A stretch of 64,000 nt of DNA from Budorcas taxicolor (lineage: Eukaryota > Chordata > Mammalia > Artiodactyla > Bovidae): the NCBI RefSeq assembly GCF_023091745.1, contig NC_068910.1, positions 37,125,272-37,189,271 of the forward strand. The letters run 5' to 3'. The position numbers and the translations under genes are program-made. The notes below the pieces were generated by a model. That model ran no database searches. It had not been told where the DNA came from and saw nothing but the letters and a program-made list of their open reading frames with translations. How positions within the stretch are numbered: the first letter of the stretch is position 1; each line of letters starts with the position of its first letter. This document shows positions 47,610 to 59,113 of the stretch, in pieces.

Positions 47610-47760
47610 CTGTAGGTCCAGATTTTTCAAGAACCCTCTTGAAAAGGGTAACTCTTGTCAAAGTGGGAGGTGAAGTTGTCATTGAGTGTAAGCCAAAGGC
47701 TTCTCCGAAACCGGTCTACACCTGGAAGAAAGGAAGGGACGTATTAAAAGAAAATGAAAG
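47610..47760 (+). CDS. CNTN4: CNTN4 internal exon, first half of Ig5
   Basis: Fifth CNTN4 exon in the window. The acceptor is TTCTGTATTCTCTTCCAG (AG 47608-47609). Two bases complete Ala, giving SVI-A-VGPDFSRTLLKR, and 49 codons follow, ending GRDVLKENE plus two bases of an Arg codon (phase 2). The B-strand Cys of Ig5 is at 47687-47689 (VVIECKPKASPKP) and the core Trp is in VYTWKKGRD. Its partner Cys must lie in the next exon, which I could not find before 64000, so the downstream intron exceeds 16.2 kb. The donor GTATTA at 47761 departs from GTRAGT at +4 to +6 and looks weak. Skipping this 151-base exon would shift the frame. Confidence 0.92.
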
Positions 47761-49206
47761 GTATTATCTTGAAATATTTTAAGTATGTGGTTAACCCATT
47801 ATAATTTATAGGTCTGTTGTTAATAGTCCTAGAGGAAAGAATTTATGATCTGCTCTTCATGAACTAAATGTTTATCAAAGAGCTGAAGCTTTGGGAAAGA
47901 GTTGTAAATTAGCAGGTCTTCATATCAAGATTCTAGAAACCCTTTCTTGCACAAGTAGACCACATGATCCACATGTTGAAGGCTGTTGGAGTTGCCCAAA
48001 GATGTGCAACTGGAAATACCTTTTTTAATTTTAGCTTAAAATTTATTTGTAAGATTGCCCATCTTTCTCCATTCTATTAATACCTCCTTTTTCCCCCCAT
48101 AAACAAGTAATTCCAGTTCTTCTTTGCTATGGCAACCCCTCAAATATTTGGCAGTGTCTAGTATGTCTCTTGTTAATCTCTCCCTTTTTTTGAAACTGTC
48201 TTTAATTCCAGAACTCATTTTCAAATAACATGGCTTTTATTATTTTAATCATGTCTTTTTAAGAACTCTGTTTCAAACTTATTTTTGAAAAGTTTTTTTT
48301 TCTTTCCGATAGTGAAACTCTTCAAATGTGTTTTTCCTATTATACATGAATTATGTTTATAATGCATGTTCTTTTATGCAGTGTAATTATATGGGTTGTT
48401 TGGGGGTTTAGGTCATATTGTGACAAATGGCAGGTATCTCTTAAAACCTTTTCTTGGCTGTTACTTCTATAAAATATCTCCCACGCCTTTCTGTAATCTA
48501 CTCAGATCTGTTGGAAAATGGTAATTGTGCATGAGTCCATCATGCATAAGATAACATTTACCAGCTGTATACATAATGATTTTAATTGATGCTAAAGGTC
48601 AAGTACTCAAAGATGTCATGGGGAAGCCTGTAAAAATGTGTGCGTATCAACTTTAACACCTGTACACCTTTGGATTTACATATGCAAAGTAGATCATCAC
48701 ACTGATGATGTTGTCCTTATTGATTTTTGCAAGCTCAATATGGTTTATAGAGGGTGTATTCATACATAGTAAATGCATAATATATGTCTCTTTCTGATTT
48801 CTGTTATATCAAGAAAGTGGTATAGTTTACTGATTACTGACCTGACATTCAAATCTGGAGCCAAAGTTGGAACTTGAGAGCACAGTTTCTTATTTTATGT
48901 ACCACACACATTGTTAGATTAAGGCTACATTTTAAAAGTTTTAATATAACATTGATATGAAGAAAAATATTTTAAAATAATATGAAAAAAAGATATATGA
49001 ATGAGTGAGGTTTGAATAACATGGAAGATCAATCCAGGAGAGGCTAATAAAATTTGCTGCTGTCACAAGCACCCTACAGTGTCTTAAAAGGAAATTTCTT
49101 ATCCACACTGCATGCCCACCAGAGGTCTGCTGGGGGCTTTGCTGCTCTCTAAAGCCTAGGCTGGTAGAATAGCACTCTCTGGAACATTTAAATTGCAGAC
49201 AGAAAA

Positions 49207-49417
49207 AAAGAAAGAAAGTGAAGTCGCTCAGTTGTGTCTAACTCTTTGCAACCCCGTGGACTGTAGCCTGCCAGGCTCCTCTGTCCATGGGATTCTCCAG
49301 GCAAGAATACTGGAGTGGGTTGCCATTTCCTTCTCCAGGGGATCTTCCCAACCCAGGGATTGAACCCAGGTCTCCTACATTACAGGCAGATGCTTTATCC
49401 TCTGAGCCAACAGGGAA
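49207..49417 (-). mobile_element. Bov-tA SINE with 9-bp target duplication
   Basis: Antisense copy (AAGTCGCTCAGTTGTGTCTAACTC ... TTTATCCTCTGAGCCAACAGGGAA). GACAGAAAA at 49198-49206 and 49418-49426 flanks it. Confidence 0.92.
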
Positions 49418-50542
49418 GACAGAAAAGAGGGTGGTAAACATGTGAAGTGAAGCACTTCTTTTTTGCTCATGTTTTGGTGGCCAAAAGAAGTCACTTGGCT
49501 CTTCCCAAATTCATCCCAACAGGGAAATTCAGTCTATCTGTGTGCCTAGAAGAAAAAGGACAGCCTAACTTTTTGAACAGTATTAATGATTGCTCAACAT
49601 GACTATAATTTAATCATTGCTATAGGTTGTTTAAATTAACTTTGGGAAAATGATATACCAAGAATTACTTTTAATAAGTGAATTTGACTTCTTCTATCAT
49701 TTGACTTACCACAAAGCTTATCTCTCTCCAACTTTTTAAATTTTTTCTTCTGACTTGATTGATAGGGTTCAGATATAGACTCAACATTGCTATGGCACTG
49801 AAGGTATCTTTAAAGCAAGGAAACTCCCCATCATTACTCAGGTCCTGGTTTTTAACACCTCCACCTCCGCCATCACCAGGCACGACCCAAACTGTCCGTG
49901 TTAGCACTTTTTATCCCCATAGATGCTGTGTCCTCACTGTCCTCTTTCTCAATTCTACCTCTCTCACAGTGTATTAAACAGATAGATTGATTTTCATCAT
50001 GAAAATGAATTTGCAAGTTTACCAGGCGTAATTCATTTTTTATTTTTTCAATAAATTTATATTAAAAAAATTTAATATTAGAACAGTATGGGCCACACAT
50101 CCATGGACCAAGTTTACTCCATGGGCTGCTGAAGTACGAGAAAGATAAACTCAACTGAATTTCCTGTAATTTCTGAGAAGGGTAAAAAATAAGAAAGATA
50201 TTACTGATATTTCCTTGTTGACAGAGAAGAAATTCTGCCATTTTCCTCTGTCTTTTTGATAAAAGAGAAACATAAGTAAGTGGATAAATAAAGAAAAGCA
50301 ATCATATATAGGATTCATAAGTGAAAAGTTTAGAATTCCCATTTTAGAAAAGGACTGACATTGCTAGAACAACACAAAAGGACAAATTTGTTGACTATGT
50401 ACAGTGTTGAGTAATAGCTTCCAATATACCGACTAGTAATTCTCTTTTGAGATGTGGAATCCTAAGAATCAAAAGGCAAGCCATTAACATTTGAATGGTT
50501 TTTTAAAAATTTTATTGAGGTGGTTTACAATATAACATAACA

Positions 50543-50655
50543 TGCTTAGTCACTCAGTCATATCCAACTCTTTGTGACCCCATGGACTGTAGCCCGCCAA
50601 GCTCCTCTGTGTATGGGATTGTCCAGGCAAGAATGTTGAAGTAAGTAGCCTTTCC
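50543..50655 (-). mobile_element. Truncated Bov-A SINE nested in L1
   Basis: TGCTTAGTCACTCAGTCATATCCAACTC ... CAGGCAAGAATGTTGAAGTAAGTAGCC; the head is absent. Confidence 0.85.
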
Positions 50656-51126
50656 CTTGTCTTACAGTGTTGCATTTATTTCTTCTGTATAGCAAAGTGA
50701 TTTAGTTATACATACTCTTTTTCATATTCTCTTCCGTTATGGCTTATCACAGGATATTATGGTTTATCACAGACTATAATTCCCTGTGCTATGCAGTAGG
50801 ACCTTGTGTTTTATACATCCTATATATAATAGTTTATCTCTGCTAATCCCAAACCCCCATTCCTTCCCTTGCTTGCCCACTCTCCCTCTTAGCAAATATA
50901 GGTGTGTTCTCTGTGGGTGTGTTTTTATTTCACAGATAGTCGATGTATCAGACTTTAGATTCTATGTATAGGTGCTACCATGTTGTATTTGTCTTTCTCT
51001 TTCTGACTTACTTCACTTAGTATGAGAATCTCTAGGTTCATCCATGCTGCTGCAAATGGCATTGTTTCATTCTTTTTGATGGTTGAGTAATATTCCATCG
51101 TGTGTATGTGTGTACCACATCTTTTT

Positions 51127-51345
51127 TTAAAAAAACAGTATTTTATTTATTTATTTGGCTGAGCTGGGTCTTAGTTGTGGCAGGTGAGATCTTCAGTCTT
51201 CTTGTGGTGTGCACATGCTTTTTAGTTGTGGCATGCTAACTCTTAGTTGCAGCATATGTGATCTAGTTAGCTGGCCAGGGATTGAATCCGGGCTCCCTGC
51301 ACTGGGAATGTAAAGTCTTCGCCACTGGACCACCAGGGAAGTTCC
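51127..51345 (-). mobile_element. CHR-type SINE nested in L1
   Basis: Antisense: TTTATTTATTTATTTGGCTGAGCTGGGTC, TTAGTTGTGGCATGC, GCCAGGGATTGAATCCGGGCTCCCTGCACTGGGA, CCACTGGACCACCAGGGAAGTTCC. Confidence 0.82.
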
Positions 51346-53122
51346 TGTAGCATGTCTTCTTCTTCCATTCTTCTGTCAATGAACACAGGTTGTTTCCCTT
51401 TCCTGGCTGCTGGAAGTAGCGCTACTAGCGAGCATAGGGGTGCATGTCTCTTTCTGAATTACAGTTTTGTCTGGGTATATGCCCACGGGTTGAACTGCTG
51501 GAACATACAATAAGTCTATTTTTAGTTTTTAGTTTTTTTTTTTTTTTTTTTGAGGACCCTCCATACCATTTTCTGTAGTGGCTGCCCCAATTTACATTCC
51601 CACCAACAGTGTAGGAGGGCTGCCTTTTCTCCACACCCTCTCCAACATTTGTTATTTGTAGACTTTTGAATGATGGCCTTTAACATTTGAATGAGAGATG
51701 ATTAATCTAAATTATGGAATATTGCTATAAACCAAGTTTCAGTGGAACAAAATGTATGATCAAGCACCACTTTTTATTACCATTCTCCCTAGAGCTTATG
51801 GTTTGACTTAGCCAAACATAACTTAAGTGATTTTTAATTTTAAATTTAGCTAATCAGCTGCCTGCAAATGAGTTTACAACAAAAGCATAAGAAGCAACAT
51901 TTTTTAAAATGTTTACATTTTGATCTTATTCAAATTGTGGTGTTATAGTTACCTCAACGGGTATGGATGCAGAAATATTAGTTCAATGTTAGCATGTGAA
52001 CAATTTTAAAAATACTTGTGTATGTGCTTACTTTGGTTTTTAAAGGCTTTAGAGATTTAAATCATATTTACACTGGCCTCATGTATATTAAACCAATCAT
52101 CTAAATGAAAGATTCAATCTTTAATTTTTATAACTTCATTATTGTGTAGGCAGTGTATCCATAAGCATAAATATTTTTTTTGTTTTCTTGTATATTTATC
52201 CAGCTATCAGAGTAAAGGCAATATCAGGCATTTGATATCAAAGCAACACAGAGATGGTTTGTCACAAAGACCCAAGTACTTTAGTTTTCAGGAGAGGCCT
52301 CTACTCACCACCAAAGCAGTGGAATTATTTGGATTCGTTGAGCAATTAAGCCATGTAACTGAAAAAGGTTGATGATTTTGTTTACTGTTTCTGGACAGAA
52401 GGCATTTGAGGCAGATAAGATTGATCTATTACAAACAAAAACATCAGAATTTCGAAATGACAGAATCAGTAATAAAAACCTAGGCTCCTAGAATCATAAG
52501 GAGACATGAAACCAACTCACATGGGCTCTTTTGGTTGCAAGTGACAGAAACCCAACTCAGAACTGGCTTCAGTACGAAGCGAGTTCATTGGCTCCACACT
52601 TGAGAAGACCAGGGCCAGGCTGTGACTCGAGGTGTGCCTGGGTTCAGGCGCTCACACAGTGACAGCGGTACTGGCTGGCTGGCTTCCTCTCTCGCTGGTG
52701 TCTTCCTCTACTTTGGCTCCATTTTCGGATGGGCTCTCCTCTCCTGTTGGTAGGATGGCTGCTGGTAGCACCATGCTTTCCCTCTTTTCTAACTTCTCAC
52801 AGCTTATGGCATGGGATAAACCTGCCTTGGTCAGTGATCTTCCCTGAACCAGTGACATTCAAGGGGATGTGATGCACTGATCAGAAGGACATGATCATAT
52901 GCCATCCTAAGAGGCACTTGGGGAAGCTCCACCTAAGACCCTGAGGACTGAGAATGGGACAGGGGTTTCCCCAAAGAAACATAGGGTCCTACAAACAGAA
53001 GAAGAGTAAGTGGACAGGCAACAGCAGTGTCCAATTCCTAGTCTAGTCTTGGAGCTCAGCTTCCATTCACAGACAGGGAACCCCACAATGGGTGGACCCT
53101 AACCATCCCTGGTTATGTCTAA

Positions 53123-53339
53123 CATGAAGGTGAAGGTGAAGTCGCTCAGTCGTGTCCGACTCTTTTCAACCCATGGACTGTAGCCCACCAAGCTCCTCTG
53201 TCCATGGGGTTCTCCAGGCAAGAATACTGGAGTGAGTTGCTATTTCCTTCTCCAGGGGATCTTCCTGACCCAGGGATCGAACCCAGGTCTCCCACATTGC
53301 AGGCAGACGCTTTAACCTCTCCACCACCAGGGAAGCCCC
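53123..53339 (-). mobile_element. Bov-tA SINE with target duplication
   Basis: Antisense full-length Bov-tA (GTCGCTCAGTCGTGTCCGACTC ... CTCTCCACCACCAGGGAAGCCC). ATGTCTAA at 53115-53122 and 53340-53347. Confidence 0.9.
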
Positions 53340-53359
53340 ATGTCTAAAAAAAAAAAAAA

Positions 53360-53401
53360 AAAAATTAGTCAGGTCCTCATGTGAGGACCTGACTAATTTT
53401 T
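53360..53401. repeat. Perfect 20-bp inverted repeat with 2-base spacer
   Basis: Left arm AAAAATTAGTCAGGTCCTCA (53360-53379), spacer TG, right arm TGAGGACCTGACTAATTTTT (53382-53401). It overlaps the end of an A-run of about 19 bases starting at 53346. Confidence 0.95.
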
Positions 53402-53618
53402 AGAGTATTTCTTCATAACCAATATCCTTGTAATTTCCACTCATTGTTTCTTGCTTTGCTTTCTGAAGTTATATTAAGAAAAAATCTAATTCTCTTCCAT
53501 CATGCCTCTTCCCTTTATATACTGACATGCTATTCTCAAGCCATCTTTCAGTTATTTTCCAAGTCCAAATCTTGATGTTCTTCATATCATGTTATTTGAC
53601 ATCCTCTTACTGTCCTAA

Positions 53619-53703
53619 ACATTTCTTTCAATGTCTTTCTGAAAGCCAGAATTAAATCTGCCATTCAGAATTAAAACAGTATTAATAAGGGAATAAGTAT
53701 CTT
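53619..53703 (+). repeat. Unnamed repeated segment, copy 1
   Basis: Begins ACATTTCTTTCAATGT and includes AATTAAATCTGCCATT. It aligns with 56594-56679 with about a dozen differences, nearly all transitions. No flanking similarity seen. Confidence 0.85.
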
Positions 53704-54737
53704 GAACTCTGTAGCAAAGATTGATGATTATTATTACACTGTGTCCCTAAAGAGGAAAAAACATCTTCAGTTAGCTTAGATTAGTAAGGCAAACAAGTAT
53801 ACATCATAGAAAAACCACTCCCTCCCAATGATTATTTTAAACAATTAACTTAGTGCTTAAAGGGGTAAATCTAGTAGTCTGGAAAATTCACTTAGAGAAA
53901 ATATTTTATTTCTCATTGAAGCTGAAGAAATTAGTGAAATGTTACTTTAGTTAACCATGTGTAAATAAAGCCTTCTTATTCTTATTCATGTTTAAAAATG
54001 TCTCTCTTTCCTTTTAAATGTTAGGCTAATACATTATGTCAAGCTAATGAATAATAATTAAGTATAGATATGCCACTGAATGTTTCCAGAAAGAATCTGA
54101 AACTTACAGCCTGCATCTCACAGGCATGGTTTCTGAACAGCAGAAGGACTATTCTGCCAAACTAGCTGACATAGATTTTGATCAATGAACAAAGCATTCA
54201 TTCAGTGCTTGCCATATGTTGAGCCCTTTGCCTGGCACTGAGGAGAGAGAGAAGGAGGAGACATAAACCCAGCCCTCAAGATGCTCTTAGATTAGTGCAC
54301 AGGCCCAGTAGCAAAATAACAATATGTTTTTCAATCATAGATGATATATTTAGAAGGATCATTGGATTTGTAGGCCAACAATAGATTGTGGAAGACTTGA
54401 ATTCGATGTCTGTAGAGTTTAGACTTGAACTCCCAGAGAAAATTGAAGGATTTTATGCGAGAGAGTACACCGTCATATACGTGCTGCAGAAGGGTTGCTC
54501 TGCTTGCAACATGGAGAAAGAATCAGAGTAGAACAAGATTAGGAATGCAGGGAGACCAGTTTCAGGCAGTATGCTAAAATGAAAACCAAAAGGGCTTCAG
54601 TGTCAGTCTCCTGATGGTATAGGAGGGAAGACAGATGGATTTATTTTTAAATTAAATGACTTATTGAGCAGAGATATTTTTAAAAGAAGGAAGGGAAAAA
54701 GAAAGTGACTCCTATGATTCTAAGGAGTTTCCTAAGT

Positions 54738-56123
54738 TTGGAAAACTCAACAGTGGCCACAGGACTGGAAAAGGTCAGTTTTCATTCCAATCCCAAAGAA
54801 AGGCAATGCCAAAGAATGCTCAAACTACCCCACAATTGCACTCATCTCACACGCTAGTAAAGTAATGCTCAAAATTCTCCAAGCCAGGCTTCAGCAATAC
54901 GTGAACCGTGAACTTCCAGATGTTCAAGCTGGTTTTAGAAAAGGCAGAGGAACCAGAGATCAAATTGCCAACATCCGCTGGATCATCGAAAAAGCAAGAG
55001 TTCCAGAAAAATATCTATTTCTGCTTTATTGACTATGCCAAAGCCTTTGACTGTGTGGATCACAATCAACTGTGGAAAATTCTGAAAGAGATGGGAATAC
55101 CAGACCACCTGACCTGCCTCTTGAGAAACCTATATGCAGGTCAGGAAGCAAGAGTTAGAACTGGACATGGAACAACAGACTGGTTCCAAGTAGGAAAAGG
55201 AATACATCAAGGCTGTATATTGTCACCCTGCTTATTTAACTTATATGCAGAGTTCATCATGAGAAATGCTGGGCTGGAAGAAGCACAAGCTGGAATCAAG
55301 ATTGCTGGGAGAAATATCAATAACCTCAGATATGCAATTGACACCACCCTTATGGCAGAAAGTGAAGGGGAACTAAAAAGCCTCTTGATGAAAGTGAAAG
55401 AGGAGAGTGAACAAGTTGGCTTAAAGCTCAACATTCAGAAAACGAAGATCATGGCATCTGGTCCCATCATTTCATGGGAAATAGAGGGGGAAACAGTGGA
55501 AACAGTGTCAGACTTTATTTTGGGGGGCTCCAAAATCACTGCAGATGGTGATTGCAGCCATGAAATTAAAAGATGCTTACTCCTTGGAGGAAAAGTTATG
55601 ACCAACATAGATAGCATATTTAAAAGCAGAGACATTACTTTACCAGCAAAGGTTCCTTCTAGTCAAGGCTATGGTTTTTCTAGTAGTCACATATGGATGT
55701 GAGAGTTGGACTGTGAAGAAAGCTGAGTGCCGAAGAATTGATGCTTTTGAACTGTGGTGTTGGAGAAGACTCTTGAGAGTCCCTTGGACTGCAAGGAGAT
55801 CCAACCAGTCCATTCTGAAGGAGATCAGCCCTGGAATTTCTTTGGAGGGAATGATGCTGAAGCTGAAACTCCAGTACTTTGGCCACTTCATGCGCAGAGT
55901 TGACTCATTGGCAAAGACTCTGATGCTGGGAGGGATTGGGGGCAGGAGGAAAAGGGGACGACAGAGGATGAGATGGCTGGATGGCATCACAGACTCGATG
56001 GACGTGAGTCTGAGTGAACTCCAGGAGTTGGTGATGGACAGGGAGGCCTGGTGTGCTGCGATTCATGGGGTCACAAAGACTCGGACATGACTGAGAGACT
56101 GAACTGAACTGAACTGAACTGAA
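54738..56123 (+). mobile_element. 5'-truncated BovB with mutated catalytic motif
   Basis: Sense BovB starting within reverse transcriptase (TTTGGAAAACTCAACAGTGG) and ending in (GAACT)n. A 264-codon frame at 54908-55702 carries FCFIDYAKAFDCVDHNQLWK and GCILSPCLFNLYAE, but the catalytic YADD reads Y-A-I-D at 55331-55342. A one-base insertion near 55650 shifts the frame, and the C-terminus continues at 55671-56090 (ESWTVKKAECRRIDAFELW). Confidence 0.93.
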
Positions 56124-56482
56124 GGTTCTAACTTGAGCAGCTGATAGATGGCAGAGCTATTGACCACAGTACTGGGAAGAGAAAACTAAGTTTGAGAGGG
56201 GAAGATAAAGAAATGAGTATTAACATGTGAAATCTGAGGTGCCTTCAAGTGGTGATGTCACATTCAGATTGAAATTCCCATTCAATGTCACTTTCTCAGC
56301 AAAGATTTTTCCCTCAAACCTATTTCAAATTGTAAAGTCCACCACCATCCTCTTCTCATGCTTTATAATTCTCATAGTTCTTACTACCTTCTAACATGCT
56401 GCATGTTTGCCTTTTTTCCATTCTCTGTCTTCCTCCCTCTCCATTTAATCGTAATGTAAATTCTGTGAAGACAGAGACTGGT

Positions 56483-56484
<2 letters not shown>

Positions 56485-56516
<32 letters not shown>
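56485..56516. repeat. (GT)n microsatellite
   Basis: About 15 GT units after GGTAA; on the other strand it reads as a His-Thr repeat, which is not a gene. Confidence 0.95.
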
Positions 56517-56517
<1 letters not shown>

Positions 56518-56593
56518 TTAAACAATAAAAATGTAGTATCTTATAGCCCTGGAGGTCATAAGTCAGAAATGATTCCCCTTGCATTAAAATAAC

Positions 56594-56679
56594 ACATTTC
56601 TTTCAATGTATTTCTAAAAGCCAAAATTAAATCTGCCATTTAGAATCAAAATAGTGTTGATAAAGAAATAAATACTCTT
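56594..56679 (+). repeat. Unnamed repeated segment, copy 2
   Basis: Partner of 53619-53703, same orientation, about 3 kb downstream with a whole BovB between them. Confidence 0.85.
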
Positions 56680-56904
56680 ATTATATCCTTAAGTAATGCA
56701 TTCCTTCTGGAGGTTCTAGGGGTGAATCAGTGTCTGACTTTCTAGAAATCACCTGCATTCCTTGGCTCATAGCCCCCTCCTCCATCATTGGAGCTAGCAA
56801 AGCAAGTCCAGTCCAGTAGAGTCCTCACATCAGATCACTTCACCCTCCTCTTCTACTTTGAGGTTACTTCATGGTAACCAGGGGCCCTTTGTGTTTTGTC
56901 CTTT

Positions 56905-56962
56905 TCTGTAATGCTAGCACCTAGGATGGTGCCTGGCACAGATTAAGTGTTCAGTGAATGAA
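56905..56962 (+). mobile_element. L2-like LINE 3' end
   Basis: CTAGCACCTAGGATGGTGCCTGGCACAGATTAAGTGTTCAGTGAATGAATG follows the L2 3' terminal pattern. Confidence 0.6.
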
Positions 56963-57462
56963 TGTCCAACAGGAAATGTGGGTCTGAGTTCAGGAGAGTA
57001 AAGACAGAGACCCAGATGTCACCAGTCGATGAGAAGCTGTGGAGTGGATAAGCACACCCGGAGAGTTGTGTAGAATGAGAACACCTGTGAATCAAAGAAA
57101 GCAACCTTAAGGAATGGCCACATGCAAAAAGTGGGTGGAAGCAGAGCCCACTGGGAGGGGGATTAAGAGATGTGGGAGAACCTAGGAAACAGAAACCAAG
57201 GGAGCAGAAAGGTTCAAGAAGCAGCAAGTGCTTGCTGCTTCCAAGAGATGACAAAATAATGGCTCAAAGAAGACCACTGCTTTGAGGAACCTTAACATCA
57301 CCTCAGGCGAGCACTTTGAGGCCACTGTGGACATGTTTCAAAGACACAGTGAAATGGTATAATTGTCCATATTCTTAGGCATTTCTTCCCAGACTGAAAT
57401 ACATGTTTAGGCCCACAGTATAATCAGATCAAGTCTAACATTCTGTGAGACTGTTCATACCA

Positions 57463-57589
57463 TGTGAAGTGAAGTCGCTCAGTCGTGTCCGACTCTTTGC
57501 GACCCCATGGGCTGTAGCCTACCAGGCCCCTCTGTCCATGGGATTTTCCAGGCAATAGTCCTGGAGTGGATTGTCATTTCCTTCTCCAG
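57463..57589 (-). mobile_element. Truncated Bov-A SINE with 10-bp target duplication
   Basis: Antisense, 127 bases (AAGTCGCTCAGTCGTGTCCGACTC ... TTTCCTTCTCCAG), tRNA-like head absent. GTTCATACCA at 57453-57462 and 57590-57599 shows it inserted in this short form. Confidence 0.92.
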
Positions 57590-58878
57590 GTTCATACCAA
57601 AGAGGAATAAAACTCCTGTGTCTTGACTAAAGACCCCACAGTCTTCTGCCACAGGGGAATAAGATCATGGCCCTACTAATTTGCCTCTGTTCCCAGAAGT
57701 CTTTGGAAGAGTTGAAATTCATGTAATATGTGGAAGAAACTAAGCACAGGGCAGCAAAATTCTGTTGTATATAAGGTATGAAAACCTGGTCTAAAGATAC
57801 TGGCAATCTGGGAGGCAGAGCACATGCGATGGCAGGTATTTGCCCAGAAGGTTGATCGAATCCTTGCGTAGAAAAGAAAGTTTATTGCTTCAGGCATTCT
57901 GTTTCTCTTCTGGAGGCAGAGTGTCTATATATGTGCTCTTAATGAGAAACTCGCCCTCAGGATATCTCTTACAGTTGCTGCAGAGCCATATAGCTCTGTT
58001 ATTAGGAATTCTGCCCTGGGGAACAATTATGTTATTGCAAGAATTAGAGGCAGTTCATCTCCATAATAATGGAAATCCTGCCTTGGAGGCAAAACAACAT
58101 CAAAGCAATGCGAGCATCATTGCTCTAGATAGAATCTGTTGCCCCGCTTATTGGTACTACTATTTCATTTTAATTTTGCATGTGTAGTCATGGAAATAGA
58201 CTGAGCTTATCTTACTCTCCAATTCAGACCTGGAACTTTTCTCCCTTTCCTTCCATTTGTCTCTCCTAGAGCCATGCATAAAATAGTTACGACTTTGAGC
58301 TCCCCTGAAGAGTCGTTGCAGAAGAGTTTAGAGACATTTGTTTTTTATATGTGTGTTAATGGTACACAGACCCTGTCCTGTGGAGACTCCGTAAATTTAG
58401 CTCTCAGTCACCGGTCTTCTCTCCCTCAGTATAGTTATATCTTGTTGTGTTATGATCAGGAATTAAAGTGATGCCCAAATTCAGGCAGGAGCTACCTACC
58501 ACCTGGTCTGTTCATGTGCTCATGGTTATTGGTTATGCCTAAGGATATGCTGGCAAGAGAACTGAATTTTTATATGGAAGTATTTAAAATTAGGTTCCCA
58601 ATCTAAAGACAGCACCTGATGATAAAATCCTTCCAGGTTTCTTCAGCATTCATTGTCAGTCAGTCCCCTGCCCCTGTCCTACTCTCTGCCCTTGCTGTCT
58701 TGTGTATGGACTTTGCGGCTGTTCAGCTAACCTCTTAATGGGTTTGTTTGGAACCAGCCTGTATTCAAATCTTTCACAAGATGAAACTTCCCGTATCACA
58801 ACCCCCATTAATTAAATTCAATAAACATTTGTCACACACTTCCTTTGTACAGATTCATTTGAGCTTATGAACAACCTA

Positions 58879-59113
58879 TATATGTATAAAACAACATATG
58901 TATATATACTTCCCAGGTGGCGCTAGTGGTAAAGAATCTGCCTGTAATGCAGGAGACCCTGGTTCAGTCTCAGAGTCTGGAAGATCCCCTGAAGGAGGAA
59001 ATGAAAACCCACTCCACTGTTCTTGCCTGTAGAATCCCATGGAGAGAGGAGCCTAGTGGGCTACAGTCCATGGGGGTCACAAAGAGTAGGACACATCTGA
59101 GCATCTGAGCCAC
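58879..59113 (+). mobile_element. Bov-tA SINE with 12-bp target duplication
   Basis: Sense (ACTTCCCAGGTGGCGCTAGTGGTAAAGAATCTGCC ... GGACACATCTGAGCATCTGAG). ATGAACAACCTA at 58867-58878 and 59114-59125. Confidence 0.93.

Larger units (their letters stand above)
50499..51680 (-). mobile_element. L1 3' region mosaic with two nested SINEs
   Basis: One antisense L1 in three pieces: 50499-50542 (TTTTATTGAGGTGGTTTACAA), 50656-51126 (TATAGCAAAGTGATTTAGTTATAC, CTAATCCCAAACCCCC, GGTTCATCCATGCTGCTGCAAATGGC, GTAATATTCCATCG) and 51346-51680 (CTGGGTATATGCCCACGGGTTG, CCACCAACAGTGTAGGAGGG). A poly-T run lies at 51532-51551. Confidence 0.85.

Noticed and set aside
57840..58187. 115-codon plus-strand frame
   Set aside because: Starts amid ordinary intron, no domain, no partner exons; likely chance.
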